Source of the DNA: Sweltsa coloradensis
Lineage: Eukaryota; Arthropoda; Insecta; Plecoptera; Chloroperlidae
Direction of reading: 5' to 3'
DNA: 64,000 nt
NCBI GenBank assembly: GCA_024449915.1
Contig: JAMZAV010000897.1
Span: 1-64,000 of the forward strand
Shown: positions 23,395 through 35,064 of the stretch, in pieces
Layout: the number at the start of each line of letters is the position of its first letter
How positions within the stretch are numbered: position 1 is the stretch's first letter
Translations under genes and position numbers: made by a program
Notes under the pieces: model-generated
What the model was told of the DNA's origin: nothing
Databases searched by the model: none
Seen by the model: only the letters and a program-made list of their open reading frames with translations

Positions 23395-23672
23395 ATGGCA
23401 CTGCCATCTTGGCGTTGTAGACAGATATATTCATCAAATTGAGCTCTCTCTTTTTGTAATAAGAACGAAAAATTTAAACTTATTTTAACAAACAATAATT
23501 GGAAACTTATCTTTAGCGTGCCGTTGCTATGTAAAGACGCGTTATTTTTATCAGCGTATACGTACAGATATACAAGGACAAGAGAGCGTGACCTTGTACC
23601 TTGTGGACAGTAACCAACTCTGGCCATCTCAGTTCTGGTCAAGTATTCAACGGGTCGACTTGTTCCATCAAC
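23395..23672 (+). promoter_or_regulatory. Promoter of EGF-DPY gene 2, TATA box missing
   Basis: Shares the family block from CTTGGCGTTGTAGA (about 23408) through TTTATCAGCGTATACGTAC, GTGACCTTG and TCAGTTCTGGTCAAGTATTCAAC. The 15-16 bp that carry TATAAAA in the copy at 37700 are absent: CCATCTCAG follows directly. Confidence 0.7.
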
Positions 23673-24850
23673 ATGCAGCTTCTGATTCTCACCGCTCTAG
23701 CTGTGGTCGCCACCGGTTTGTACATTAATTCATAACATAGCTTTCAGTTCATGTATTACTTTCAGTCTTGCTTTAGTGATGAAATTATTGAAACAATCTA
23801 TTTCTGTATTACTGACAAAGCTTAATAATATCAATTTGTCTGTGTAAATAATATATAAAATAACTAAATATTGTATTTATTGGCATGGGATAAGTTCAGC
23901 GTAATGATTCCAAATTATGTGTTACCGGTACATCTAAAATAATTTAAATGTTTATCGATTGACTATTTTAATCTAAAAATATACATATTTTAATTTAGTT
24001 GGCTCTGGTTATCATGCAATTTTTCTTGGATCAGAATCTGGTGAACCCATTATAATAATTTTGTGTGCGCCTTAGACAAAATTTATAAAAATCTAATAAT
24101 TTTTATACTTGTAGTGATCATGTAATGTACAGTCTATATCAGAGCAAGTACCATCTCTGCAGTAAGTGAACACACAGATAGGCCTAACTATTGCTCAGGC
24201 CATACTGCCAATCATGTCCTCAGTACAGCAGGAGTTGTGCTGCTCGGATATTTTATTGAGAAGTGGTGTCATCCAGCCTGAATGAAAAGTGAAACAAATG
24301 TGAGTGTGAATGTTAATAATGACAAAAAGAAACTGCATTAAAAAGGTCGGGAAAATATGTCACAAATGAACCAAATACGCACATGGATCAACATGTCTAT
24401 ATAAAAAGCGTTAACGCTGCGACCTAGTTTTACTATAAATGTGAATGGATTTGGTTGGGTCTTGTTGCATGAAATTTGGAGTGTGTTTAAGTGTCGGGAT
24501 CTACTATTTGTAATGCATTTTTTCACGTGTGTTCAGCCCAGCTGGCAACAGACGAGCCTTGTGTAACACCTTGCGGTCCGAACGCTCAGTGCGATAAAGC
24601 CACGTGCCATTGTTATTCGCCTTACGCCGGAGACCCACACAAGGGATGTTTCCTAGAGTGCTTGGAGAACCGAGACTGCCCTAAGGACCACGCTTGCGCC
24701 GGTTACAAGTGTTATGATCCGTGTCCTGGGGTTTGTGGAGATGGGGCCCGTTGCACCGTTGCCAACCATTCTCCGACCTGCGCTTGTCCTGAAGGGACAA
24801 CCGGCGATCCCTTCACCAACTGCACCGTTTTACTGCTTGGCGGCTTGTAA
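23673..24850 (+). CDS. Small secreted EGF-DPY-EGF protein (dumpy-like), gene 2
   Basis: Exons 23673-23715 and 24537-24850 joined in phase 1; 118 aa. The signal peptide is MQLLILTALAVVAT. Mature part: EGF-like (EPCVTPCGPNAQC..CHC..GC), DPY-like linker (ECLENRDCPKDHACAGYKC), EGF-like (YDPCPGVCGDGARC..CAC..NC) and a short hydrophobic end (LLLGGL) that other copies lack. The first EGF is shorter by several residues (DKATCHC) than in gene 1. NCT near the C-terminus is a possible N-glycosylation site. A polyadenylation signal follows at 24983. The protein looks intact although its promoter lacks the family TATA box. Confidence 0.9.
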
Positions 24851-24982
24851 TGTTGGCTCCATTCAAACAAACAGAAAATTACATATTTACCATTTTATCA
24901 TTTTGGTATACGTTAAATAAAAAATTACTATAACCTATGTTTCATTTAGTGCAGCAGCTATTTTACACAGAACAATCATAGA

Positions 24983-24988
24983 AATAAA
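24983..24988 (+). other. Polyadenylation signal, gene 2
   Basis: AATAAA followed by ACCTTGAAGCTCTTGTG, as in the other copies. Confidence 0.6.
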
Positions 24989-25403
24989 CAATATAAATAC
25001 CTTGAAGCTCTTGTGTATTGATTATCCAAACTTACACATTGTAATGTGTTGTATATATTCCAAAACCATGTATTTTATGACCTACTTGATATACGGACTG
25101 TATATTTTATACATTTTAAATTAGAGAAATGGCTTAATATGTTTCTGACAATGTTAAATTCTCCTAGAACTATTCTACTTATGAGTGATGTTATAATTGA
25201 CCAAGTACGAGCAGAAAATAAATTGAATTATATTAAACTAAACAATGCTTTTTAAACGATGTCATGGAGGCTTTGCCTAATCAGAAATTATTATAGGATG
25301 ATAAAATGCAATTATACAAATCATTTTAAAAACACGAAATAGTGAAATTCGCGATTTTTGTCAGAAGTAATATCACATTCATTTATTTTAGTTTGCTCAT
25401 AAA

Positions 25404-26156
25404 TAAGTTAATTGGATGAGCGAAGCGAAGATTCCATTTCACTACACTGGAGAAAAAAATCCGGAATGTTTTTTTTTTTTCCTCTGTATTTTTGTGTGTC
25501 TATTAACACGATTCCGGCCAAACCGATACTCCAATTGCGATGAAATGTTTTTGGAGGCCTTCGAATCTCTGAACGAAGAGCTGCCACGTTTTTAAGAAGC
25601 AATCGAAAAATTAATTCAAGTAAAAATCGCAAGTTTAAGATTTTTTACGATTTTTAAAAAAAATCTTCGGCTTATAACACCTACATGCTTTATCCGATTT
25701 TAATGATTTTTTCACAGAACCTTAATTTTATGAATTTAGATATTCCTGTGAAATTTGAGCGCAATCAAAAAACTATTTCTCATGAAAATCGAAATTTGAC
25801 GTTTTTTTAAACAATTATTTGACTTAACTCCTACATGCTTAACCCTATTGTAATGATTTTTTCACAGAACCTTAATTTTATAAATTAATATATTCGTGTA
25901 AAATATGTGCGCAATCGAATAATTATTTCTTATGAAAATTTCAATATTAAGATTTTTTCCTTTTTTTAAATTACGATTTATTAAAAAAAATTAAAATTTA
26001 AGTTAATTTTTTATTTAATTTAATTTAATTTAAAAAAAATCTTCAACTTAGTAAGGATTTTTTCACAGACCAACAGAAAATCCGCATAACACATGGCAGC
26101 TCAATGCACCAATTACGCTCATCCAACAACGCGGCGGGACTTAAGCGTTTTCCTAG
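25404..26156 (+). mobile_element. HINE-like element
   Basis: Begins near GATGAGCGAAGCGAAG. It contains units with TGCTTTATCCGATTTTAATG and GAGCGCAATC. It ends with a hairpin (AACGC..GCGTT, about 26127-26149) then TTCCTAG (CTAG 26153-26156). Confidence 0.65.
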
Positions 26157-26159
26157 TAT

Positions 26160-26981
26160 AATTAACAACTCGCAAGGAGGAAGCGAAGATAATTTTTCTT
26201 CTTCTTCTTCTTCTTCTTCTTCTTCTTCTTCCGGAAAAATCCGAATTTTTTTTTTCTTTTTTTTCTTTTTTTTCTTTGTATTTTTGTGTCTGTTAGCACG
26301 ATTCCGACTAAACCGATACTCCAATTGCGATAAAATTTTGTGGAGGCCTTCAAAATCTCTGAACTTAGAACTGCCACGTTTTTAAGCGCAATCAAAAAAT
26401 TATTTCTCCTGAAAATCGTAATTTTACGATTTTTTTCGTTTTTTTAAAGAATTTCTTCGACTTATAACACCTATACATGCTTTATTCGATTGTTATGATT
26501 TTTTCACAGAACCTTTATTTTATGAATGAATGAATTCGTGTGAAATTTGAGCGTAATCGAAAAATTATTTCTCAAGAAAATCACAATTTTACGATTGTTT
26601 TTATATTTTTAATTTCTTCGACTTTTCCACCCACATGCTTTATTTGATTGGAATAATTTTTTACAGAACATTAATTTTATGAATTAATATATTCGTGTGA
26701 AATTTGAGCGCGATCAAAAAATTATTTTTCATGATAATTGCAATTTTTCGATTTTTTTCGATTTTTACAATTTCTTAGAAACACCTACATGCTTTATTCG
26801 ACTGCAATGATTTTTTCACAGGACCTCTATTTTATGAACTTATATTATATTCGTGTGAAATTTGAGCGTAATCAAAAAAACTATTTCTCTTGAAAATAGC
26901 AATTTTACGCTTTTTTCGTATTTAAAAAAATTACGTTCATCCAACAACGCGCCGGAAAAAGCGTTTTGCGAAGCTTCCTAG
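26160..26981 (+). mobile_element. Second HINE-like element, head-to-tail
   Basis: Immediately follows the previous element, with the same layout and about four internal units. It ends CAACAACGCGCCGG..GCGTTTTG..CTAG at 26978-26981. A (TTC)n run lies at 26198-26231. The ORFs across it (poly-S/poly-F, E/K-rich) are microsatellite translations. Confidence 0.65.
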
Positions 26982-27171
26982 TTATATAAATTTGATATTT
27001 TTTACAAGTCACCATTATTGGTGAACAAGAACTGTCTTACATATAACAATATTATCTAAACCCTAATTCTGCATTCATTCAACAATATTATTTAACTTTA
27101 TTTAAATTCTGTGTCCATGTGGTTATTGAATCTGTATCTTTTCAAGAGTTCTCTCTGTAGATGCACAAATA

Positions 27172-27320
27172 CTTTATTTATTTTTTATTCATTTATTTAT
27201 TTATTTATTTTTATTTATTTATTTCACATCTATCCTATTGTTATAAAAACTGATTTACAAAGGAGGACAACTAAATAAATCTAATTACATAGATGCAGAC
27301 ACAACAATGAACTACATTTA
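27172..27320 (-). mobile_element. LINE 3' tail (minus)
   Basis: A (TTTA)n run then the reverse of the tail shared with 41290-41492 and 51515-51695 (GATTTACAAAGGAGGACAAC). Confidence 0.7.
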
Positions 27321-27344
27321 AATGTAAGAACAAGAGAGAAAAAG

Positions 27345-27436
27345 AAGAAAACAACTTTGTAACGTTTGTAACAAGTCATTAAACCAGTTGAAGAGGACTG
27401 AATAGTCTTCGAAATATCGTTACAAAGTTGTTTTCT
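27345..27436. repeat. Perfect inverted repeat, 18-bp arms
   Basis: GAAAACAACTTTGTAACG and its exact complement flank a spacer of about 54 bp. It may be the end of a retroelement; no gene is present. Confidence 0.7.
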
Positions 27437-27810
27437 TTATTTACAAGTGCAGTGTATAAAATATTTCATTACATTAGTAATATTAAAACAATGCATTTAA
27501 AACTCAAGAAATTTGATAACAAATAAAAAGGATATTAAATGAATGAATCAAATATAAAAAGGGTGAATGAAAAGATTTTTTTTTCAAAATGGCATTATCG
27601 TTATCGTGTGTTGCTCATTGTCTTGTGTGCCCATGATTACTTAAGACCAGGACCTGTCTAAAGTGTCCAAAAATGTGGATTAGGCCTATTCTCAATCATT
27701 CTTGATTTGAAGTTAGGAGCAATGTTTTGTACAAAGAGTAGACTACCGATCGAGAATGAGAATAAAACCAAGTAAAGAAATGACTGCAATTTTATTCTAA
27801 GGCCTAACTA

Positions 27811-28812
27811 TTATTTATACGAATATAATTATCAAATGTTCCCGGGTACTCACCACATGACTCGCTCACTAGTCTAACTACGACTTTAGCGTTTCCCTGG
27901 TCTAGTTGGCTAAGGCGCCCTTGTAGCCGAAATGTGAAAGAAGTGGGTTCAATCCCCTGGTCGGGAAAGATTTTGTAATTTCTAGATTGTATTTAAAAAA
28001 TAATTAAACATGTTTTGAAATGCATATAACGCAGTGTAGTCCATCATCTGTGGCAATAGGGCCTACTATGGTAAACATAGCCAGTACGAAATACTGAAAA
28101 TATTGCAAGGTTTTACTCAATCTACGAGCGGAATTTGGGGGTACAATTGACGTGCAACATTCGACAGACCTTGCATGGGCACGGCATTTCACGGCCAGGC
28201 GAATAACAAACAAAAAATATTTTTTCAAAATCTAAAACATTGTACCCGATTACATTACTTTTCTTCCCCCTACCTTAGGCCTACCTAGCCTATCATAGGC
28301 TAGAGAGGCGCATTATGACCTTACAGTTGACGCGCCCGTCCCCGTATGCCAACTAAACTTTAAAAAACTATTATTTACGAATATAATTATCAAACTTAAA
28401 TGCAAATGTTCCCGGGTACTCACCACATGACTCGCTCACTCGTCTAACTACGACTTAGGCGTTTCCCTAGTCGAGTTGGCTAAGGCGCCCTTGTAGCCGA
28501 AATGTGAAAGAAGTGGGTTCAATCCCCTGGTCGGGAAAGATTTTGTAATTTCTAGATTGTATTTAAAAAATAATTAAACATGTTTTGAAATGCATATAAC
28601 GCAGTGTAGTCCATCATCTGTGGCAAAAGGGCCTACTATGGAAAACATAGTCAGTACGAAATACGTGAAAATATTGCAAGGTTTACTCAATCTACGAGCG
28701 GAATTTGGGGGTACCTTGACGTCCAACATACGACAGACCTTGCATGGGCACGGCATTTCACGGCCAGGCGAAAAACAAACAAAAAATATCTTTTCAAAAC
28801 CTAAAACATTGT
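27811..28812 (+). repeat. Direct duplication of a ~440-bp SINE-containing block
   Basis: Copies at about 27811-28245 and 28369-28812 are nearly identical. Each holds a tRNA-like segment (TAGTTGGCTAAGGCG A box, GTGGGTTCAATCCCC B box, at 27902-27960 and 28480-28538) and a ~250-bp body. The ORFs in the bodies are in conflicting frames and not conserved. Confidence 0.75.
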
Positions 28813-28983
28813 CGTTAAAATAATTTCTCAACATTGGAAGTCTATTTTTCAGTTTATCATTTCTTGTAGGTTTAAATCGCAATGAATCTTGCTGATTTTG
28901 TTAGCAGTTCTCAATAAACTCGTACCGGATGTCTGTTTAAAATTTTAGCGCAATCTGTTCAGCGATTCGGCTGATTTTCAACG

Positions 28984-29010
28984 TACACACACACACACAC
29001 ACTCACGCAC
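28984..29010. repeat. (AC)n microsatellite
   Basis: Short CA run followed by CACGCACGCA. Confidence 0.85.
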
Positions 29011-29344
29011 GCAGAAAAACAATTAGGGCCGTTTAAGTCGAATGGAAATCACTACGTTCGCTACGCTCACTCGTTCAATTAAATCGGTCGGTGGTTCTCA
29101 ACCTTTTTGCTGACGCGACCACCTGAGACATTGACATAATTTAGGGACCCAATAAGCCTCTGTATTTATGTATGTAGCCATATCGTTGGTCTTACTTACA
29201 TACAATCTTTGATTTAATGGACATCTTTTTATATCATTATGATGGTATTTTAGACAAATTTAAACGTCATACGACAAATAGACAAATAGTCATCTGTTTC
29301 AGTGCACATAATAATAATAGACAAACAATATTATTTAAGAGCCA

Positions 29345-29596
29345 CTTGGGAGCTGCCATCTTGGCGTTGTTAATCGATTCTTTGTTTACCAAATTGAACT
29401 TTAGCCATTTTGTAATTTAAACGAACAAAAAACAACAAACAATTGAAACAGATCGCTGACATGCAGTTGCAATGTAATGACGTCTTACTTTATCAGTGTA
29501 TGCATACAAGTGCAAGGGGCGTGACCTCGTAGGCAATAACCAACTCTCGTCACTTTGTATAAATCTGCTCAGATCTTATCAACTTGAGCTACCAGC
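29345..29596 (+). promoter_or_regulatory. Promoter of EGF-DPY copy 3
   Basis: The family block is complete, from CATCTTGGCGTTGTTAA through TTACTTTATCAGTGTATGCA and GTGACCTCG to TATAAAT (29558-29564). The uninterrupted AACAACAAACAATTG at about 29429 is the empty-site form of the MITE target at 8652. Confidence 0.7.
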
Positions 29597-29639
29597 ATGC
29601 TGTATCTGATTCTCACTGCTCTAGCTGTGGTCGCCACTG
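29597..29639 (+). pseudogene. Isolated first exon of EGF-DPY copy 3
   Basis: Intact signal-peptide exon (MLYLILTALAVVAT + phase-1 G) with a good donor, GTAAGT. No second exon follows before a HINE-like insertion (29978) and the broken copy 4. It could splice only to the damaged exon at 32032. Confidence 0.7.
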
Positions 29640-29977
29640 GTAAGTATACAACTATATTTATTTTTTCCATTGCTTTTAGTACAAACAATATGTGTTTCAG
29701 TCTTGCTTTAATAACATTCTTGGAATTGTATAATATTCTGAAATACTTTTGAAGCTGAATAAAAATATTATAAAAGACTTTTAACAGCATCTAAAATATT
29801 TTGAAATAGCATACCGTACGACAACTATGGAAGGATAGTGTGACGAAATATGTGGAACAGCAAGAAGGATTTTTGATTGGTAGAACTGGAAGAGATGAGT
29901 CAAAAGAGAAGAAGATGGAGAGGCTATCTTCAATGCCGACTCAACGCCGAGTACACCAATAGATACTTTATTTTATA

Positions 29978-30663
29978 CTAGAAAGATTCCGCAAACGCTT
30001 TTTTCAGGCCCTGTTGTTGGTGAGCGTAATTTTTTAAAACGAAAAAAGGGTAAAATTTTCGATTTTTATGAGAAATAATTTTTTGATTACGCTCAAATTT
30101 CATACGAATATATTAATCCATAACATCAAGGTTCTGTGAAACAATCATTACAATCGGATGGGGCATGTATAAGCATGTATGTGTGTGTTATAAGTCGAAG
30201 GAATTTTAAATTCGAAAAAAATTACGTAAAATTGCGATTATCATGAGAAATAATTTTTCGATTTCGCTCAAATTTCACACGAATACATTAATTCATAAAA
30301 TTAAGGTTCTTTGAAAAAATAATTACAATCGAATAAAACATGTAGGTGTTATAAGTTAAAGAAATTGTAAAAATAGAAAAAAATCGAAAAATTGCGATTT
30401 TCATAAGAAATAATATTTTCGATTACGGTCAAATTTCACATGAATGTATTAATTCATAAAATTAAGGTACTTTGAAAAAATCATTACAATCGGATAAAGC
30501 AAGTAGGTGTTAAGAGTCGAAGAATTTTTTTAAAAATCGAAAAAATCGTAAAATTGCGATTTTAATGAGAAATAACTTTCTATTGCGCTCAAAACGTGGC
30601 AGTTCTAAGTTCAGAGATTTCGAAGGCCTCTACAAAATTTCATCGCAATTGGAGTATCGGTTG
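29978..30663 (-). mobile_element. HINE-like element between copies 3 and 4
   Basis: CTAG (29978-29981) and the reversed hairpin mark the left end. About four ~150-bp units (TGCGATTTTCAT..ATTGCGCTCAAA..TTACAATCGGATAAA) follow. The right end abuts GTATTCAACACGTCGACGTG, the 5' UTR of copy 4. Confidence 0.62.
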
Positions 30664-30695
30664 GAGTATTCAACACGTCGACGTGAACTACCAGC

Positions 30696-32356
30696 ATGCT
30701 AGGTATCTGATTATCACCACTTTAGCTGTGGTCGCCACTGGTTAGTACTATAATTCAAAACATCGCTTTCAGTATATGATGTTTTTTCTTTCAGTCTTGC
30801 TTTAGTAAACATACACAAATTAGGTCATTATGTCTTACTAACGAAATATAATTTAAATAATAATATTGTAAAAATGTTTTTTTTTAATAAACTAAAATGT
30901 AGCAATATAACTCATTATTTTCTTTGTTGGCGTGGGAAAGTTTCAATAACAATAATATGCATTGTAATGTTTTAGTTTTGGTATATGTTAAAATTGTAAA
31001 TGCTTATTGAATAAAATAATAAATATAATAAATATAAATAATTCTATAGGCCAATTACAAATTTGTTTTATTTGGAAAATAAGTCTTAAATGATTAAGGC
31101 AATTCCACAGGTTGTTTATTATGTTAATATATTTTATGAATGACATGGTAGGGAGTGTCTATTTAAACTGCATTGTGACTTGAAAGCCTTAAATTGGAAC
31201 ATATAACATAACATAGAAGTTAAGAAATCCATCTTATAAAGATAAACATATAAAAACCCTAGACAAAGTACAGCGATTATCAGCAAGGAGAGTTACTGGA
31301 AAAGTAAAAAGGTGGAGATGGGTAACCGATTCTAAGGGAAGGAGGATTAGAACTTATGACAGTGTTAGTAAAATGATAGAATGTTTAGTTTAGGTTGGGA
31401 TTTTCTGAAGATACGGAGATACTAACTCGAAGTTTGCTATGTTATGGAAAAAGGAATTTTTTGGGAGTTTGTCGTTTCTAAATAGAACAATATTGTGGAA
31501 TGGAATAAATGGCCAGCTGCTGCTGTTGGGAATCCAAAGTGCAAAGTTTCAGAAAATGTTTGCAGGAGGTACATTTAGAAGAACATTTATGATCTAAAGG
31601 TTGTGATATTTATTATACTATAAATTACTGTACATATACCCCAGGAAAGGCTGATAATGCCATTTCCGATTCTGGCAACTATAGAGGTATTTATTTTGTC
31701 GGTTCCAAATGGAGTTCTCGGTTGGTTTATTACAGTCGTTCCAAAACAAGATTGTCGATGCTCACTGCTCATCATATTTCAAATTGGAGGCCGCTGATTG
31801 GTTACATATCACTCGGCAAACTTGCTTCGGAACAACTGTGCGGTAAAGTATACGTTTTCTTTAATGGAAAATATGCCATATTTAAAGAAAATGTTAACAA
31901 TGGCAAAACGAAACGAAATTTATGTACAAGGTATTGGTGTAGGGATATGGTGGGCTGCATAATTTGGAGTGTGGTAACGTGTGGTTAGTTATTGTTTTCA
32001 ATGCAGTTGTCTTCTTGTGTGTTATTTGCAGCCCAAGTGACAACATGGGACCCGTGTCACCCATCATTCTCATCAACCTGCGGTCCGAACACTATATGCA
32101 CTGCCAAGAACGGGAAGCCACGTGCCAGTGTCTACCGCAATTCGTCGGCGACCCATACCGTCACCCATACACGGGATGTCTCCAAGAGTGCGAGCTCAAT
32201 CAAGACTGTCCTGGAATCTATGCTTGCGTTCGTACAAGTGTACTGATCCATGTCCTGGACTTTGCGGCGATGGAGCAATTGCACCGTTGTCATCATATCC
32301 GGTCTGCACTTGTCCATGGGACAACCGGCAATCCCTTCGTCAACTGCAACGTCTAA
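30696..32356 (+). pseudogene. EGF-DPY copy 4, frameshifted
   Basis: Exon 1 (30696-30738) has two extra bases after ATGCT and reads into TGA. Exon 2 (32032-32356) aligns with gene 5 but changes frame near 32110, 32233 and 32315, with a probable further slip near 32280. It also has a 9-bp in-frame repeat (CCATAC) at 32150-32165. The promoter is absent because a HINE-like element ends within the 5' UTR. The intron (30739-32031) is clearly homologous to the intron of 37758-39411, including a shared LINE fragment, so the two arose by segmental duplication. Either a dead gene or a poorly polished stretch; the exon 1 lesion plus the lost promoter favour a dead gene. Confidence 0.82.
31255..31640 (+). 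mobile_element. LINE fragment in intron of copy 4
   Basis: Decayed reverse-transcriptase C-terminus: 'ILDKVQRLSARRVT' and 'FLNRTI.WN' patterns in broken frames. The same insertion lies at 38273-38640, so it predates the duplication. Confidence 0.65.
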
Positions 32357-32849
32357 CCACTCAGCTGTGTGTAGTTTTAGTTAAATCCATCAAAAAGAAA
32401 ATGATACAAAATTACCAAGGTTTATAACATTTTTGTTTTAGTAACTTTCATTCATTTTTAATTTAACGTTCATTTAGCAGAAGGCTATCCTTCACAGAAC
32501 ACTTGCAGAAAAAAAGTACCTTGGAAGACCTGGTATTTTGTTTTTTGTTTTGTAACATATTATGTATATTCGATTAACTTGCATTTAATGGCCTACTGTG
32601 AAGGCTAATTAATGTCAATCATGATTGATTGTATTAAGGCCATTATCAATTTTTAATTAGCGTCATGGTTTTAATCTCCTGGCAAATGTTCAATACTTGC
32701 ATAACTATTCTGCTTAATGACAATAGTGATTGTATAAAACGAACAGATAATACACAACAAGAAATATTATGGGATGATGTATGCAATATATTTGAGATGT
32801 TTAAAAATTTGAAAAAGTGAAATTCGATATTTTTTTATTTTTTTATCCA
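32357..32849 (+). other. 3' flank of EGF-DPY copy 4
   Basis: Aligned with 39412-39960 (ATTAACTTGCATTTAATGGCCTACT, AATGTCAATCATG). No gene. Confidence 0.6.
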
Positions 32850-33845
32850 TAAATTTTTTTATTTTGTAAATTTTTATTTTAACCACAATGGAATAAAGTT
32901 TGGGGGGGAAAATTGAAATTTAAACCCATTAAAAAAAGAATGTGGATCACCGGTTTTATTACCATCATTTTTTTATCATTTTGGTGGGAAACCTATTATC
33001 TTTTTTCGGGGGGGTTTTTCATGTAGTATCATGGGGGCGTATTTTGAAGTCGTCGGACGAAACTCTTTGACCCAAAAAGTGGGAAAAGGGACTCCTCCTA
33101 GTAAGAGGGAGAAATCGATAAAGGGAAATTTCCCCGTTGGGGAGGTTTCCCCCAACCCCCCAAATCAAAACGGAACGAAAAATTTTTCCGGCGCTATACG
33201 GTAGTTTTTGGATGAGCGAAGCGAAACTTCAAAATTTTACTGACCCCCCTCAAAAAATTTTTTTTTTCTCCAATGTTTTTTTTTTGGGGGTTTTTTTTTG
33301 GGGGGTTTGTTTTTTTTTTTTTGTTTTTTTTGTCTGTTTGTTTTTGGGAAAAGGAAATTCCCCGGGAAACGGCTATGCATCTTGATGAAAAAATTAAGGG
33401 GGCCTTCGAAAACTCTGAACTTTAATGAAAACCCCTCCCACGTTTTTGGGGACATTCGAAGAATTATTTTTTTTCATGAATTTTCGTACTTTTTCGATTT
33501 TTTTTTTTTTAATTTGTAATGCGATATTTTTTTTGATATTTGGCCGGCCGGGGAAACGGCTACTCGTTTTTGATGAAAATTTAGGGGGAAAGTTTGAAAA
33601 CATAAATTAGATATTTTTTTTGGGTTCTGGGCAAACGAAAAAATATTTCTAATGAATTCGTCGTAACTTGCGTGCCCTTTCGAAAAGACCCGCCGCCCCC
33701 CACCTTTTACTGCTAAAATGCACGCACAAGCAGTAGGGCCCCGCCTTGCTGTCAAATCTGTTGCAGCTTAAAAGTGGTCCTACGCAAAATATAACTTACA
33801 TAAAAGGGTCATCCTAAAGGGGGGCGGGGTTTTGCGTTTTCCTAG
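32850..33845 (+). other. Homopolymer-distorted HINE-like sequence
   Basis: From about 33205 (GGATGAGCGAAGCGAA) to CTAG at 33842 the order of landmarks matches the HINE-like family. Runs of T, G, C and A are abnormally long and frequent, and phrases seen cleanly elsewhere (GGAGGCCTTCGAA) appear stretched (GGGGGCCTTCGAAAA). The upstream part, 32850-33200, has the same character. The ORFs here are not credible. Confidence 0.55.
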
Positions 33846-34059
33846 TAGTAGGGATTTTTTGTGCGGTTTTCCCTCTGGGTGTGAAGGGCACGGAAGTGCT
33901 TTTCCCAGAAAATCGTTTCCACCATGCAGCACATGTTAGGCACAGCACCTTTATGGCGCAAAAAAAACAACCGTAAATTTGTAACTCAAAAGTGAAACTT
34001 TCTAAAATCACTGCAATCTAAATAGGTTAAAAAGATTATCGATGTGCCGTGACGCCTGG

Positions 34060-35052
34060 GGTTTTTAAAAAAAGACAGACAAACGGGTTTAATTTCAATT
34101 TTATTTTTTTCATTGACGAGGGGAAGCGAGGTCTCCACTTGACTTTATTTGGGTCGAATGTCTGTTTTTTTCTTTTTTTTTTTTTGTTACTGCTTCGATA
34201 CAGGTCGCACCGTTTCTGTGATCGGCCTGAAATTTTGCACACTTGTACATACCACCTAGGCGGGTTGCTGTATAGTTTTGTGGCAAAATCGTTCAAAAGT
34301 TAAAAAGTTACATTAAAGTCAATCGAAAGTTTTTTTTTCAAACTAAACGGCGACAAAATCTGAGGTGGCCAAATCATTTAGAATGTCCGTCCGATCACGA
34401 ATATGTTATTTTTATTTTGATCCGAAAAGTAGTGTAGATGGAAATTACATTATAACAAAGTCCCGTTACCATGGCAACGGAAAGTCGCACAGCTTTTTTG
34501 GCTCATGATAGCGGTCAAACGGAGGCTCGGATCGAGTTGAAATTTTGACCATCCGCAAGTTTCGTTCCCGATTGAATGCCATTAGTTTTGTGGCAAAATC
34601 GTTCAAAAAGTTATAAAGTTACATTAAAGTTAATCTAATGTTTTTTTTTAAAACTAAACGGCGACAAAATCTGAGGTAGCCAAATCATTTAGAATGTCCG
34701 TCCGGTCACAAATATGTTAATTTTATTTTGATCCGATAAGTAGTGTAGATAGAATTTACATTTAAACAAAAGTAACGTAACCATGGCAACGAAAAGTCGC
34801 ACAAGAATTCTGGTCACTATGAACTGCCACCTAAAAGAAATCAAGAGTAAAATAGTTTTCCCATAGAAATTATGTCAAGGTCCTCTAGATGGCGGTGGAT
34901 TTTATTTATTCTTCCTATTTTACAAATTTTCAGCGAAATCAGTCAAGACCTTGAAGACTTATTGGTATGTAACATTATGGGAATGTCGTACTCGGGTCGT
35001 GTTGCACGTACCGGTGCTCGCTCAACAACGCGTCCAACTGAGCGTTTTCCTA
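34060..35052 (+). mobile_element. HINE-like element, second family (~310-bp units)
   Basis: About two units of ~310 bp containing TGCCATTAGTTTTGTGGCAA, GACAAAATCTGAGGT and AGAATGTCCGTCCG. It ends with hairpin AACGCGTCCAACTGAGCGTT then TTCCTAC. The sister copy is at 56978-57892. Confidence 0.65.
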
Positions 35053-35064
35053 CGTGTCTGAACT

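Noticed and set aside
26104..26385. ORF with poly-Ser and poly-Phe
   Set aside because: Translation of (TTC)n and poly-T tracts in a HINE-like element.
27902..27965. tRNA gene candidate (also 28480-28543)
   Set aside because: A and B boxes sit inside a duplicated repeat and the arms do not pair.
33137..34011. Several 60-93-codon ORFs rich in F, K, N or P
   Set aside because: They cross homopolymer-distorted repeat sequence and overlap each other on both strands.
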